Of a stretch of 64,000 bases of DNA, positions 16,229-24,268 are shown piece after piece. Within the stretch, counting starts at the first letter, position 1, and the number at the start of each line of letters is the position of its first letter. This DNA is from Rhizobium oryzicola (GTDB taxonomy: Bacteria > Pseudomonadota > Alphaproteobacteria > Rhizobiales > Rhizobiaceae): the NCBI RefSeq assembly GCF_030504645.1, contig NZ_JAUKWQ010000001.1:558001-622000 (forward strand), given 5' to 3'. Position numbers and translations under genes: made by a program. The notes beneath the pieces are model-generated. The model made no database searches and was not told where the DNA came from. It worked only from the letters and a program-made list of their open reading frames with translations.

Positions 16229-18154
16229 TCATTCCGGCAGGGTGGGCTGTGCGAACGGTTTTTCGCGAGCCGGCAGCGCAGGCACATCGATATGATCAGG
16301 CTCCAGACCAGCCTTCGCGCGTTCCACCATCATTTCGTAGGCTTTTTCAAGGTGACGAGTGAAGCGCTCGACGTCAAACAGCGGCTTGATCCACCGGTTG
16401 TCTTCCAAGCGCTGCTTGAGCAGTTTCACCTTGTCGCGGTTCTCATAGAGATCGACGGCGCGCTTCAAATAGTCTTCCTGGGAGTCGGCAATGGTTTCCG
16501 GCATACCGATCGATTGCAGCAGGCTTTCCGAAACGCGTGAGGCGAAGTGGGTGCCCTTCACCGTCAGCACAGGCAGACCTGCCCAAAGCTGTTCGGAGGT
16601 TGTGGTATGACCATTGACCGGGAACGTATCAAGACCCAGATCGGCCAGCTTCAGGCGTGACAAATGCGCCTCGTAAGGCACAACACCGGTAAAGACGATG
16701 CGCTTGCGATCTATGCCGGCCTCCGCGAATTTCCGCAGTATGTTGTCATGCGCCTTCTGGTCCTTGCACAACATCCACAACACGCTGTTCGGCGTTGCCT
16801 TCAGGAGGCGGATCCAGAGGTTGATGTTCTCCAGGGAAATTTTTCGCGTGGCATTAAAGGATGCAAAGACGAAAGCATCCTCCGGCAGGTTTGCATCCTG
16901 GCGCGTGAACAGCTCGGATTGCGGGCGGCTGTACGGGTCATTCGGCTGGTAGCTTTCCGGCAGGCGGCAGAACTTTTCCCAGTAATGCGGCTTTGAACGA
17001 TCGGGCAGCACGTAGTGATCGCCGATGATGTAATCGAGATCGACATTGACTGTTGTGCCGGGGAAGCCGAGCCACGCCGCTTGAATGGGCGCCGGTTTGT
17101 GATTGAGGATGAACGGGCGGCTGTTGCGAGTGTGGCCCTTCATCTCCACGAGGATATCGATCTCGTTTTCGCGAATGGCCTGTGCCGCTTCGGCATCGCT
17201 CATGTCGCGGATGGTGACGATCCTGCCCCAGTCGCTGCGGTCAATGTCCTCTCCCAGATGTTCCTCAGGCGTGTAGCAGAACAGAGTCACATCGAAACGT
17301 TCCGGATCGTGCATCTTCAGAACCGCGCGGAACAGCTTCATCGTGGCATGGTGTGGCCATAGGTCCGAGGAGAGATAGCCGATGCGGATCTTCTTGCCCC
17401 AGTCATGCGGCATGCTGTGTCTTTCCTGCGGGTATTCCGCAGGAAATGCGTCCTTCCGGTAACCGGCAAACTTGTTCTGCGCTTCGTCGGCCAGCCAGTG
17501 CAGATTGTAAAAGGGGGCCTCGATCTGCAGCGTCTGGCGCGCATCGCGCAAGAACATCCGCTTGAGTTCCGGCTCAAGCCGCTCGATTTCCCAGTAGTCG
17601 TTGATTTCCCGCATGAAAACCAGGTAGGCAAGGATCAGGATGATACTGCGCGGCATCCGCTGCAGCAGGTTGGAAATCGTCTCCCGATCCTGAACATCTT
17701 CCGGTGCGCCCGTCAGCAGAAGGTAAGCCAGACTGTTATGCTTTGAGACGCTGCTTTTCGACAGGACGGGGAGGAAAACGCGAACCAGATCCTTCTCGCC
17801 GCGCTTGAGAAACAGCGTGGCAATCATGAAGGCCACATCGGCGTCACGCTGGGCGCGCTCCAGAAGCGGCAGCCCCAGGCTGAGGGCAACATCATCCTGA
17901 TCGAGGTCATAGTAGAGCTTCATCGCCTCGACGTAATAGTCTTCGGATCTCGATCCACCGAGTTCCGCCGCGAGAACGTAAGTACGTGCCGCTTCTTCCC
18001 GAAATCCTAGTGCAACCAGGGTTTTAGCGAGTAGGCTGTAGGTTTTGACGTCCCGGTTGTGGTCCATTAGCCTGTTCAAAGAATCCAGGGCTTCCGTATA
18101 TCGGCCGCGACGAAAGCTTTTGGAGGCTTCTGTAAAAAGGCTCTCAGGGTTCAC
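16229..18154 (-). CDS. TPR-repeat glycosyltransferase of the O-GlcNAc transferase type (GT41-like)
   Basis: The N-terminal 230 residues look like TPR helices (FRRGRYTEALDSLNRLMDHN, SLLAKTLVALGFREEAARTY). The C-terminal part matches O-GlcNAc transferases: RIGYLSSDLWPHHATMKLFR (compare the YxSxDFxxH block), QAAWLGFPGTTVNVDLDYII, FASFNATRKISLENINLW with the conserved Lys, and the sugar-nucleotide region VNGHTTTSEQLWAGLP with ASRVSESLLQSIGMP. In bacteria this family can glycosylate proteins on Ser/Thr. As the first gene of the minus-strand island, divergent from flaA, flagellin is the obvious candidate target. The GTG at 18154 has GGAG 7 bases upstream; an ATG at 18178 lacks one. Confidence 0.85.
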   Translation of the reverse strand: MNPESLFTEASKSFRRGRYTEALDSLNRLMDHNRDVKTYSLLAKTLVALGFREEAARTYVLAAELGGSRSEDYYVEAMKLYYDLDQDDVALSLGLPLLERAQRDADVAFMIATLFLKRGEKDLVRVFLPVLSKSSVSKHNSLAYLLLTGAPEDVQDRETISNLLQRMPRSIILILAYLVFMREINDYWEIERLEPELKRMFLRDARQTLQIEAPFYNLHWLADEAQNKFAGYRKDAFPAEYPQERHSMPHDWGKKIRIGYLSSDLWPHHATMKLFRAVLKMHDPERFDVTLFCYTPEEHLGEDIDRSDWGRIVTIRDMSDAEAAQAIRENEIDILVEMKGHTRNSRPFILNHKPAPIQAAWLGFPGTTVNVDLDYIIGDHYVLPDRSKPHYWEKFCRLPESYQPNDPYSRPQSELFTRQDANLPEDAFVFASFNATRKISLENINLWIRLLKATPNSVLWMLCKDQKAHDNILRKFAEAGIDRKRIVFTGVVPYEAHLSRLKLADLGLDTFPVNGHTTTSEQLWAGLPVLTVKGTHFASRVSESLLQSIGMPETIADSQEDYLKRAVDLYENRDKVKLLKQRLEDNRWIKPLFDVERFTRHLEKAYEMMVERAKAGLEPDHIDVPALPAREKPFAQPTLPE

Positions 18155-18468
18155 CGGTAAACTCCAGGCTGAAATCATCGTTCAGGCGGACAAATGCGCC
18201 ACCTGCGTTCAGCCTAATATGTGTAGCTTGCCCCAAGCCGGTGCCCTGTGGAGATCTTGTTGGAGATCTGATCGGATTTGGTGATTCGAACAATTTGATT
18301 CGGGCACTTAAGGAATCTGCAATGATTGTCTGCCAGTGTAAAGCTCACATGACGCGTTTGGTTTCCTTTGAAGATGCGGAACCGAGTGGGCATGAGGCCA
18401 GACGTCATAACCGGTAATAGCCCGGTATGTCCCCCATTAGTATTCAGTCAAGCAAGGGACTATGTTTC
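18155..18468. promoter_or_regulatory. Divergent control region between the modification island and flaA
   Basis: This 314-base region must contain promoters for the minus-strand island and for flaA. It has a direct repeat TGGAGATCT at 18249-18257 and 18261-18269 (12-base period, about one helical turn), a second short repeat GATTCG at 18283 and 18297, and the flagellin leader element near its right end. No sigma-70 hexamer pair stands out convincingly. The repeats are candidates for a regulator such as the OmpR-type protein encoded at 27801, which is inference. Confidence 0.4.
18390..18433 (+). promoter_or_regulatory. Conserved flagellin leader element, flaA copy
   Basis: Shows GCATGA (18390-18395), then after 15 bases CCGG (18411-18414), a 7-base loop and CCGG (18422-18425) continuing as CCGGTATGTCCC. 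The outer A and T extend the possible stem to ACCGG/CCGGT. The same arrangement precedes both other flagellin genes. It ends 35 bases before the flaA ATG. It may be a promoter or an mRNA leader structure. Confidence 0.6.
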
Positions 18469-19413
18469 ATGACCAGCATTCTCACGAACCAGGGTGCAAT
18501 CGCAGCACTTGCTACGCTGCGCTCCATCAACGATGAGATGTCTACGACGCAGAACCGTATTTCTTCCGGTGCAAAGGTAGAGAGCGCATCGGATAACGCA
18601 GCTTACTGGTCGATCGCAACGACCATGCGCTCTGACAACAAGTCGCTGAGCACCGTTTCGGATGCGCTTGGTCTGGGTGCAGCAACCACTGACGTTGCTT
18701 ATACGGCTCTTAACTCGTCGATCAGCGTTGTCGACACCATCAAGACAAAGCTCACCGCCGCTTCGCAGCCTGGCGTTGACAAGGACAAGGTCCAGAAGGA
18801 AATCAAGAAGCTGCAGGATCAGCTGGTCTCGATCGCGAAGTCCGCTTCGTTCTCCGGCCAGAACTGGGTTTACCACACTGCAAACTCCGCAGCTGGTACG
18901 TCTTCGATCGTTGGCTCCTTCAACCGCGATAATTCCGGCAATGTCAGCCTGACCAAGCTCGACTTCAACACGGCAAACTCCTCGCTGATCGAAGTCAACT
19001 CTGCGGGCAACTACGCAACGAGCGGTTCGGCCCTGCTGTCGACCGACATGACCTACAAGAACGCACAGGGCTCCACCGCGACGATCAGCGGCGTTTCCGT
19101 ACTGACGCTGAACATCACGAACATGGACTCGACGGCACTCTCCAACGCTTTGAAGGGCGTTGACGCCGTTCTGCAGAAGATGACCAACGCAGCGGCTGAC
19201 GTTGGTGCCCTCAACAAGGGTATCGACCTGCAGAAGAGCTTCGTTTCCGACCTGATGGACTCCATCAAGAAGGGCGTAGGCAAGCTGGTTGACGCCGACA
19301 TGAACGAAGAGTCCACCCGCCTCAAGGCTCTGCAGACGCAGCAGCAGCTTGGCATCCAGGCTCTCTCGATTGCCAACAGCGACTCGCAGAACATCCTGCG
19401 TCTGTTCCAGTAA
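18469..19413 (+). CDS. flaA: Flagellin, first of three tandem copies
   Basis: This 314-residue filament protein begins MTSILTNQGAIAALATLRSI, shared with the two following genes, and ends with the export and polymerisation helix (LKALQTQQQLGIQALSIANS then DSQNILRLFQ). The N-terminal helix QNRISSGAKVESASDNAAYW and the C-terminal helix KLVDADMNEESTRLKALQ are the typical D0/D1 parts; the centre is short, as in rhizobial complex flagella. The start at 18469 is preferred to an in-frame ATG at 18427 because both sister genes start at the equivalent Met. AAGGGA lies 11 bases upstream. A strong terminator follows. Confidence 0.95.
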   Translation: MTSILTNQGAIAALATLRSINDEMSTTQNRISSGAKVESASDNAAYWSIATTMRSDNKSLSTVSDALGLGAATTDVAYTALNSSISVVDTIKTKLTAASQPGVDKDKVQKEIKKLQDQLVSIAKSASFSGQNWVYHTANSAAGTSSIVGSFNRDNSGNVSLTKLDFNTANSSLIEVNSAGNYATSGSALLSTDMTYKNAQGSTATISGVSVLTLNITNMDSTALSNALKGVDAVLQKMTNAAADVGALNKGIDLQKSFVSDLMDSIKKGVGKLVDADMNEESTRLKALQTQQQLGIQALSIANSDSQNILRLFQ

Positions 19414-19441
19414 CAGATCAGACGTTCCCCGAAGTTTGGGA

Positions 19442-19468
19442 GGCCCCGCGGCAACGCGGGGCCTTTTG
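19442..19468 (+). terminator. Rho-independent terminator after flaA
   Basis: Perfect 9-base stem GGCCCCGCG / CGCGGGGCC with a GCAA loop, followed by TTTTG. It lies 28 bases after the flaA stop and indicates that flaA is a single-gene transcript. Confidence 0.88.
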
Positions 19469-19735
19469 CGCTTTCAGGTGGCAACCAGCCGCACGAAGCG
19501 ACTGAGGCGCGAAAAGGCGCAGCAGCACAGTTAATGCCTGCGTGCGTTAATCATAACTTTTTACGCTCTATCAATGTCGTTGATCAGATAAAAAATCATG
19601 TTTTTAAGCCATTGATTTATAAGTGTTATTTTCTGAGTTGAAGTGTGAATTTCGGCGTTAATAGATTTGCCCCATCCGCTTTACGCTTCATTAACCACAA
19701 TAAGGTTAACTGACCTCACTCAAGCGGTGCGTCTC

Positions 19736-19753
19736 TTGAACGGATGAGTTCAA
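19736..19753. promoter_or_regulatory. Inverted repeat upstream of flaB
   Basis: TTGAAC and GTTCAA are separated by 6 bases, and the outer GTCTC/GAGAC pair extends the symmetry with a two-base offset. It lies just upstream of the flaB leader element and may be an operator. I do not see an equivalent before flaA or flaC. Confidence 0.35.
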
Positions 19754-19762
19754 TTGAGACGA

Positions 19763-19807
19763 GCATGAAGCAGCTCACCTCTTGCCGGAGAGAAACCGGA
19801 ATGACCC
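19763..19807 (+). promoter_or_regulatory. Conserved flagellin leader element, flaB copy
   Basis: GCATGA (19763-19768), 16 bases, CCGG (19785-19788), a 7-base loop AGAGAAA, CCGG (19796-19799), running on as CCGGAATGACCC. The stem here is only CCGG/CCGG, with changes at the outer pair compared with flaA and flaC. The element ends 34 bases before the flaB ATG. Confidence 0.6.
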
Positions 19808-19841
19808 TGATCTTTCGTTCCGCACTGAGGGGCAACCTGAT

Positions 19842-20783
19842 ATGACCAGCATCCTGACCAACACCGCTGCCATTGCAGCTCTTTCTACCCTCCGCTCCAT
19901 CTCTGACAACATGGAGACGACACAGAACCGCATTTCGTCGGGCTACAAGATTGGGGCAGCAAAGGATAACGCTGCTTACTGGTCGATCGCAACGACCATG
20001 CGCTCTGACAACAATGCGCTGAGCACGGTTCAGGACGCACTTGGTCTCGGCGCTGCGACCACTGACGTCGCCTATACGGCTCTCAATTCCTCGATCTCCG
20101 TTGTCGACGAAATCAAGAAGAAGATCACGGCTGCTTCCGAACCGGGCGTTGACAAGGGCAAGATCCAGAAGGAAATCGTCCAGCTGCAGAACCAGCTGCT
20201 TTCGATTTCCAAGTCTGCTTCCTTCTCCGGTCAGAACTGGGTTTACCATGTCGGTACGGCCGGCGCTGGCACACAATCTATTGTCGGCTCCTTCAACCGC
20301 GACGACCAGGGCAATGTCAGCCTCACCACGCTGCAGTTCGATACGAAACGTTCTTCGCTGATCCAAGTGGATTCCACCGGCGCCTTCGCAACGTCCGGTA
20401 ACGGCCTCCTGTCGAACAACATGACCTACAAGAGCTCAACCGGCGCCACGGTTGCTCTGACCTACTCCGTCCTGAAGCTCGATCTGACCACGCTCGACAC
20501 TGCTGGCTTGTCTAAGGCTCTGTCCGGTGTTGACAAGGTTCTCCGCGATATGACGGATGCTGCCGCCGACATCGGCGCCCTCAACAAGGGTATCGATCTT
20601 CAGAAGAGCTTCGTGTCCGATCTGATGGGTTCCATCAAGACCGGCGTCGGTAAGCTGGTTGATGCCGACATGAACGAGGAATCGACCCGTCTCAAGGCTC
20701 TGCAGACACAGCAGCAGCTCGGCATCCAGGCTCTGTCGATCGCCAACAACGACTCGCAGAATATCCTGAAGCTCTTCCAGTAA
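19842..20783 (+). CDS. flaB: Flagellin, second tandem copy
   Basis: This 313-residue flagellin is closest to the first copy: the N-terminal QNRISSGYKIGAAKDNAAYW and the C-terminal ADMNEESTRLKALQTQQQLG are nearly the same, while the surface-exposed centre (about residues 130-220) differs. It is exported by the flagellar type III system and polymerises in the filament. The start at 19842 matches the sister genes and follows GAGGGG; an in-frame ATG at 19782 lies within the leader element and would give an unlikely polar N-terminus. It is followed by its own terminator. Confidence 0.95.
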   Translation: MTSILTNTAAIAALSTLRSISDNMETTQNRISSGYKIGAAKDNAAYWSIATTMRSDNNALSTVQDALGLGAATTDVAYTALNSSISVVDEIKKKITAASEPGVDKGKIQKEIVQLQNQLLSISKSASFSGQNWVYHVGTAGAGTQSIVGSFNRDDQGNVSLTTLQFDTKRSSLIQVDSTGAFATSGNGLLSNNMTYKSSTGATVALTYSVLKLDLTTLDTAGLSKALSGVDKVLRDMTDAAADIGALNKGIDLQKSFVSDLMGSIKTGVGKLVDADMNEESTRLKALQTQQQLGIQALSIANNDSQNILKLFQ

Positions 20784-20811
20784 CACCTGGCAGACTGATC
20801 AAAATTCCAAG

Positions 20812-20838
20812 GCCTCGCGGCATACGCGGGGCTTTTTT
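20812..20838 (+). terminator. Rho-independent terminator after flaB
   Basis: Eight-base stem GCCTCGCG / CGCGGGGC (one T-G pair) with a GCATA loop and six T residues. It closely resembles the flaA terminator in sequence and position, in keeping with gene duplication including the 3' flank. Confidence 0.88.
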
Positions 20839-20972
20839 GTGTTTTTCTTTCATTAACTTTTCGCAATAGGGTCATTCGGCGTCTTGTGTTAACTATTTGT
20901 TAACCATATAAACGTTAACCGTTTATTAAGAACGTCGGGTCGGTCAACAGGGCAAGAAAGTTTGACCGACGA

Positions 20973-21017
20973 GCATGATGCCAGCCTGCGTTACCGGTGG
21001 AAGCTCCGGTATGTCCC
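20973..21017 (+). promoter_or_regulatory. Conserved flagellin leader element, flaC copy
   Basis: GCATGA (20973-20978), 15 bases, CCGG (20994-20997), an 8-base loop, CCGG (21006-21009) continuing as CCGGTATGTCCC. The flanking A and T give ACCGG/CCGGT as in flaA. The distance from the end of the element to the flaC ATG is 24 bases. Upstream (20885-20930) there are several GTTAAC/GTTAACC sequences in AT-rich DNA. Confidence 0.6.
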
Positions 21018-21041
21018 GCAACAGCCAAGGGGCATCTCTTC

Positions 21042-22010
21042 ATGACCAGCATTATTACGAATACCGGCGCTATGGCAGCGCTTCAGACGCTGCGTGCAAT
21101 CAACTCCGACATGGAGACGGTGCAAAGCCGCATCTCATCCGGCTACCGTGTTGAAAAAGCTGCAGATAATGCCGCCTATTGGTCGATCGCGACCACCATG
21201 CGCTCCGACAACGCCACGCTGTCGACCGTACAGGATGCTCTGGGATTGGGAGCGGCCAAGACGGATACGGCCTATACGGGCCTGAAATCGGCCATCGACG
21301 TCGTCACCAAGATCAAGTCCAAGATCACTGCCGCCAGTGAGCCAGGTGTCGACAAGACCAAGATCGACAAGGAATTGACCGAGCTTAAGAATCAGCTGAG
21401 CTCCATTTCAAAGTCCGCCTCCTTCTCCGGTGAAAACTGGTTGTACAACACCTCCAGCGCCGGTGCCTCCGTCAAGCAAATCGTCGCTTCTTTTAACCGC
21501 TCGCCGGATGGCGGCGTTTCCCTGACGACGCTGGACTACAATGCTTCCGCCTCGATCATGATCGATGGTTACAGTGCCGGTCGCGGCCTTCTGACCAAGG
21601 ATTGGGCGGTTGCTCAGCCAACTGCGGGCGGCGGCACAACCACGGTGTCTTATTATCTTATCAATGCCGGCTCCACGCAAATGGGTGTCGGCAGCGAAAT
21701 CAAGCTCGGTGTCAACACCACGAAGGATCAGCTTTCTGGAATGTTGCAGGCCGTGGAAAACATGCTGCAGCGCTTGACGGATTCTGCATCTACATTGGGT
21801 GCTATCAGCAGCCGTATCGACATGCAGAACAACTTCGTCTCCACGCTCCGTGATACAATCGACAAGGGTGTAGGTCGTCTGGTGGATGCCGACATGAACG
21901 AGGAATCCACTCGTCTTAAGGCCTTGCAGACGCAGCAGCAGCTTGGCATCCAGGCGCTCTCGATTGCAAACACCAACGCGCAGAATATTCTGTCGCTGTT
22001 CAAGTCGTAA
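21042..22010 (+). CDS. flaC: Flagellin, third tandem copy (most divergent)
   Basis: This 322-residue flagellin keeps the N-terminal MTSIITNTGAMAALQTLRAI and the C-terminal ESTRLKALQTQQQLGIQALS, but its centre is different (ASIMIDGYSAGRGLLTKDWA, then a glycine/threonine-rich loop) and the last residues are SLFKS rather than LFQ. It is eight or nine residues longer than the other two. Such minor flagellins commonly modify filament properties. The start follows AAGGGGCATCTCTTC and equals that of the sister genes. Confidence 0.95.
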   Translation: MTSIITNTGAMAALQTLRAINSDMETVQSRISSGYRVEKAADNAAYWSIATTMRSDNATLSTVQDALGLGAAKTDTAYTGLKSAIDVVTKIKSKITAASEPGVDKTKIDKELTELKNQLSSISKSASFSGENWLYNTSSAGASVKQIVASFNRSPDGGVSLTTLDYNASASIMIDGYSAGRGLLTKDWAVAQPTAGGGTTTVSYYLINAGSTQMGVGSEIKLGVNTTKDQLSGMLQAVENMLQRLTDSASTLGAISSRIDMQNNFVSTLRDTIDKGVGRLVDADMNEESTRLKALQTQQQLGIQALSIANTNAQNILSLFKS

Positions 22011-22051
22011 AAGGCTTGCCGCTGGGCCGTGGGTCATCGGCGTTCGGCAAT

Positions 22052-22084
22052 GCTGGATCGCGATTTGCCCTGTCGCGGTCCAGC
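22052..22084 (+). terminator. Possible terminator after flaC
   Basis: A 12-base stem GCTGGATCGCGA / TCGCGGTCCAGC (one G-T pair) with a 9-base loop lies 42 bases after the flaC stop. The following sequence has only a short T run (CATTTTC), so it is weaker than those after flaA and flaB. Confidence 0.5.
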
Positions 22085-22237
22085 AGCTTCATTTTCGCAC
22101 AAGTTTGGCTTCCTAAGGTTTCGCCAAGTGCACGCTCTACATCTGTGACCGGATGGTGCGGCGCGGGACTTTAACAGGACAGTAACATGATCGCGGCCAT
22201 TCTCCCTTGTTTCGTTCTTTTGGAAGGAGACCGAAGC

Positions 22238-22279
22238 ATGAAGCCGCAGGTCGCCTGCAGGAAGGGAACCGGCCGATGA
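22238..22279 (+). CDS. Possible 13-residue leader peptide coupled to the next gene
   Basis: ATG at 22238 has a very good ribosome binding site (GGAAGGAG) and opens a 13-codon frame, [13 protein letters not shown], whose TGA overlaps the start of the next gene as ATGA (22276-22279). The next gene itself has a weak binding site (GAAGGGAA at some distance). The arrangement suggests that translation of this mini-ORF could carry ribosomes to the FliH-like gene. It may also be chance. Confidence 0.35.
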   Translation: MKPQVACRKGTGR

Positions 22280-22920
22280 CATCATCGATTGCCCGCTACC
22301 TCAAGGATTTCGGCGAGGCTCAGTCTGCACTTCCGCCTGCGGTCATCGAAAGCCCGGTTGACGATCTGTCGCTGGATTTTCCTTTCGAGCCCGAGCCGGA
22401 ACCGGTCAGAGTTGATCTCGATGCAGTGAGGGCTGCTGCCTTCGAGGAAGGTCATGCTTCTGCTTTGGCCGAAGCTGAGGAAAAGTGGAAGGCTGAACGC
22501 GAAAAACTCGTGATGAGCCACACGCGTGAACTCAACTCGCTACGCAACATTGTCGAATACGACATTGCGGGGCGCCTCAAGAGCTTGATGGAGCGCTCGG
22601 TGGTCGCGGTTGCGCAGGCCGTCAGTGATGAGGTTGCATCTGTACTTGCGCCCGTTCTTGAAGAGAAGATCCTGGAAAATGCGCTTGATGAGATGAGTGA
22701 TGCTCTGCGCCAGGCATTGTTCTCAGGTGAAGCCGTTGTGCTGACGGTCCATTGCAGCCTGCCTCTCTTTGAAAAGCTGGTTGAAAAGATCGGCGATGGC
22801 GCAGGCGCCATCAAACATGTTGAAGTCGAGGACATCGACGTTTCCGTTGATATCGACGACGCGGTGCTCGTTTCCCGCCTCTCGGCATGGAGCGCGAGCC
22901 TGAAGAAGGTATTGGGATGA
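22276..22920 (+). CDS. FliH-like protein (candidate FliI regulator)
   Basis: This 214-residue soluble protein has an acidic, proline-containing N-terminal part ([20 protein letters not shown]), then an alanine/glutamate coiled-coil ([20 protein letters not shown]) and a C-terminal alpha/beta domain ([40 protein letters not shown]). The [13 protein letters not shown] stretch and ending resemble FliH/YscL, the negative regulator of the export ATPase. Similarity to classical FliH is weak, so the call is an inference helped by context: it overlaps motB (ATGA) and lies in the flagellar locus, which otherwise lacks fliH. The start at 22276 is preferred; a TTG at 22207 would add 23 residues. Confidence 0.7.
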   Translation: MTSSIARYLKDFGEAQSALPPAVIESPVDDLSLDFPFEPEPEPVRVDLDAVRAAAFEEGHASALAEAEEKWKAEREKLVMSHTRELNSLRNIVEYDIAGRLKSLMERSVVAVAQAVSDEVASVLAPVLEEKILENALDEMSDALRQALFSGEAVVLTVHCSLPLFEKLVEKIGDGAGAIKHVEVEDIDVSVDIDDAVLVSRLSAWSASLKKVLG

Positions 22921-24266
22921 GTGAAAATCATCACCACGGCAAGAACGAGATCATCATCGTCAAGAAGCATGGCGGCGGTCATGGCGGCCATCACGGTGGC
23001 GCCTGGAAGATCGCCTATGCCGACTTCATGACGGCCATGATGGCCTTCTTTCTTGTTATGTGGCTCGTCAATGCCGCCAACCAGAAGACTACGGCTTCGG
23101 TCGCCAGCTACTTCAATCCCATAAAACTCTCTGATTCGACTCCTGCCAAGAAGGGCTTGCAGAAGCCTGTTGAATCCTCTGAAGGGCAAGAGAAGAAGGA
23201 GCGCTCCAAGGTCAAGGCGGATGCCGACAAGGTCGGTTCTGCCGCCGCGACAGGTGAGGACCAGACGAGCAGTTCCGGCGAAGAAACCAACTATTCCGAA
23301 GCCGACTTCTTCCAGAACCCTTATTCGGTTCTGGCCGAGATTGCGCAGGAAGTGGGGCAGCAGGCCAATGTCAGCGCCAAGGGCGAGGGCGGTGCTGCAC
23401 AATCGGGGCCGGCAACCGGTGCTGATGGTGGACAGGCCTATCGTGATCCTTTCGATCCCGATTTCTGGACGAAGCAGATCGAGGTGACGCGCGCCGATGT
23501 GCAGCAGAAGGCACCTGCACAGAAGACGCCGACCGATCCATCACCGGACGTTCCGCAGGAAATGCTGCCGCCGATGCCGCAGATTCCCAATCCATCCCAG
23601 GCCGCAACCGAGCAGCCGGCGGCGACACCGGCCGCCCAGGCGCCAGCGACACCCGCCAAGCCTCAGGATCTCGTTCCAAGCCCCACGCAGTTGGCAGCTG
23701 CCATCCCCCAGCCACGTCCTGATCCGGCCTCCATTGCAAAGGTGAAGACGGACGCGGCTGACAAGCAGGATGCGGGTGGTCCCGCCCAGACGGCACAGCA
23801 GCAGAAAGACGCCCAGGAATTGCGCCAGGCCATCGAAAACCAGATCGCCGGTGTTTCCGGCAAGCTGGCGGAAGGCCTGATCGTGACGCCGGCAGAGGGC
23901 GGCATGCTGATTACGATATCCGACCAAAGCCAGGCCCCGATGTTCAATATCGGATCGGCGGTGCCCAAGCGTGAAATGGTTCTGGCCATGGAAAAGATTG
24001 GCAGCATCCTCAAGGAGCGCAAGGGTGACGTGGTCATCCGCGGGCATACGGATGCGCGCCAGTTTAAGGGCAGCAGCAACGATAACTGGCGGCTTTCGTC
24101 CGCACGCGCCCAGAGCGCCTATTACATGCTTGTCAATGGCGGCTTGGCGGAAACGCGCGTGAAGCAGATCTCCGGCTTTGCCGACAGGCGGCCGCAGGTG
24201 GTAGACAACCCCATGGCTGATCAGAACCGCCGCATTGAAATCCTGCTCCAGAGCGACAAGGGTTGA
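22917..24266 (+). CDS. motB: Flagellar motor stator protein MotB
   Basis: This 449-residue protein is longer than the usual enteric MotB of about 300 because of a long Ala/Pro/Gln-rich periplasmic linker (about residues 80-300). The N-terminus is histidine-rich (seven His within residues 5-26). The membrane helix starts at [20 protein letters not shown], with Asp36 as the expected proton-binding residue. The C-terminal OmpA-like peptidoglycan-binding domain contains [12 protein letters not shown] and [16 protein letters not shown]. The ATG overlaps the stop of the FliH-like gene. It pairs with MotA encoded at 605-1483. Confidence 0.96.
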   Translation: MSENHHHGKNEIIIVKKHGGGHGGHHGGAWKIAYADFMTAMMAFFLVMWLVNAANQKTTASVASYFNPIKLSDSTPAKKGLQKPVESSEGQEKKERSKVKADADKVGSAAATGEDQTSSSGEETNYSEADFFQNPYSVLAEIAQEVGQQANVSAKGEGGAAQSGPATGADGGQAYRDPFDPDFWTKQIEVTRADVQQKAPAQKTPTDPSPDVPQEMLPPMPQIPNPSQAATEQPAATPAAQAPATPAKPQDLVPSPTQLAAAIPQPRPDPASIAKVKTDAADKQDAGGPAQTAQQQKDAQELRQAIENQIAGVSGKLAEGLIVTPAEGGMLITISDQSQAPMFNIGSAVPKREMVLAMEKIGSILKERKGDVVIRGHTDARQFKGSSNDNWRLSSARAQSAYYMLVNGGLAETRVKQISGFADRRPQVVDNPMADQNRRIEILLQSDKG

Positions 24267-24268
24267 CG

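Larger units (their letters stand above)
19414..19841. promoter_or_regulatory. flaA-flaB intergenic region
   Basis: This 428-base stretch holds the flaA terminator at its start, then about 170 AT-rich bases (19545-19715) without a coding pattern, with TTAAC sequences at 19691 and 19706. Next come an inverted repeat TTGAAC-N6-GTTCAA (19736-19753) and the flagellin leader element (19763-19807). No gene is seen. The AT-rich part is the likely place of the flaB promoter. Confidence 0.45.

Noticed and set aside
10636..18468. Insertion sequence or integrase that would have brought in the modification island
   Set aside because: I searched the junctions 10636-10676 and 18155-18468 by eye and found no transposase fragment, tRNA end or flanking repeat.
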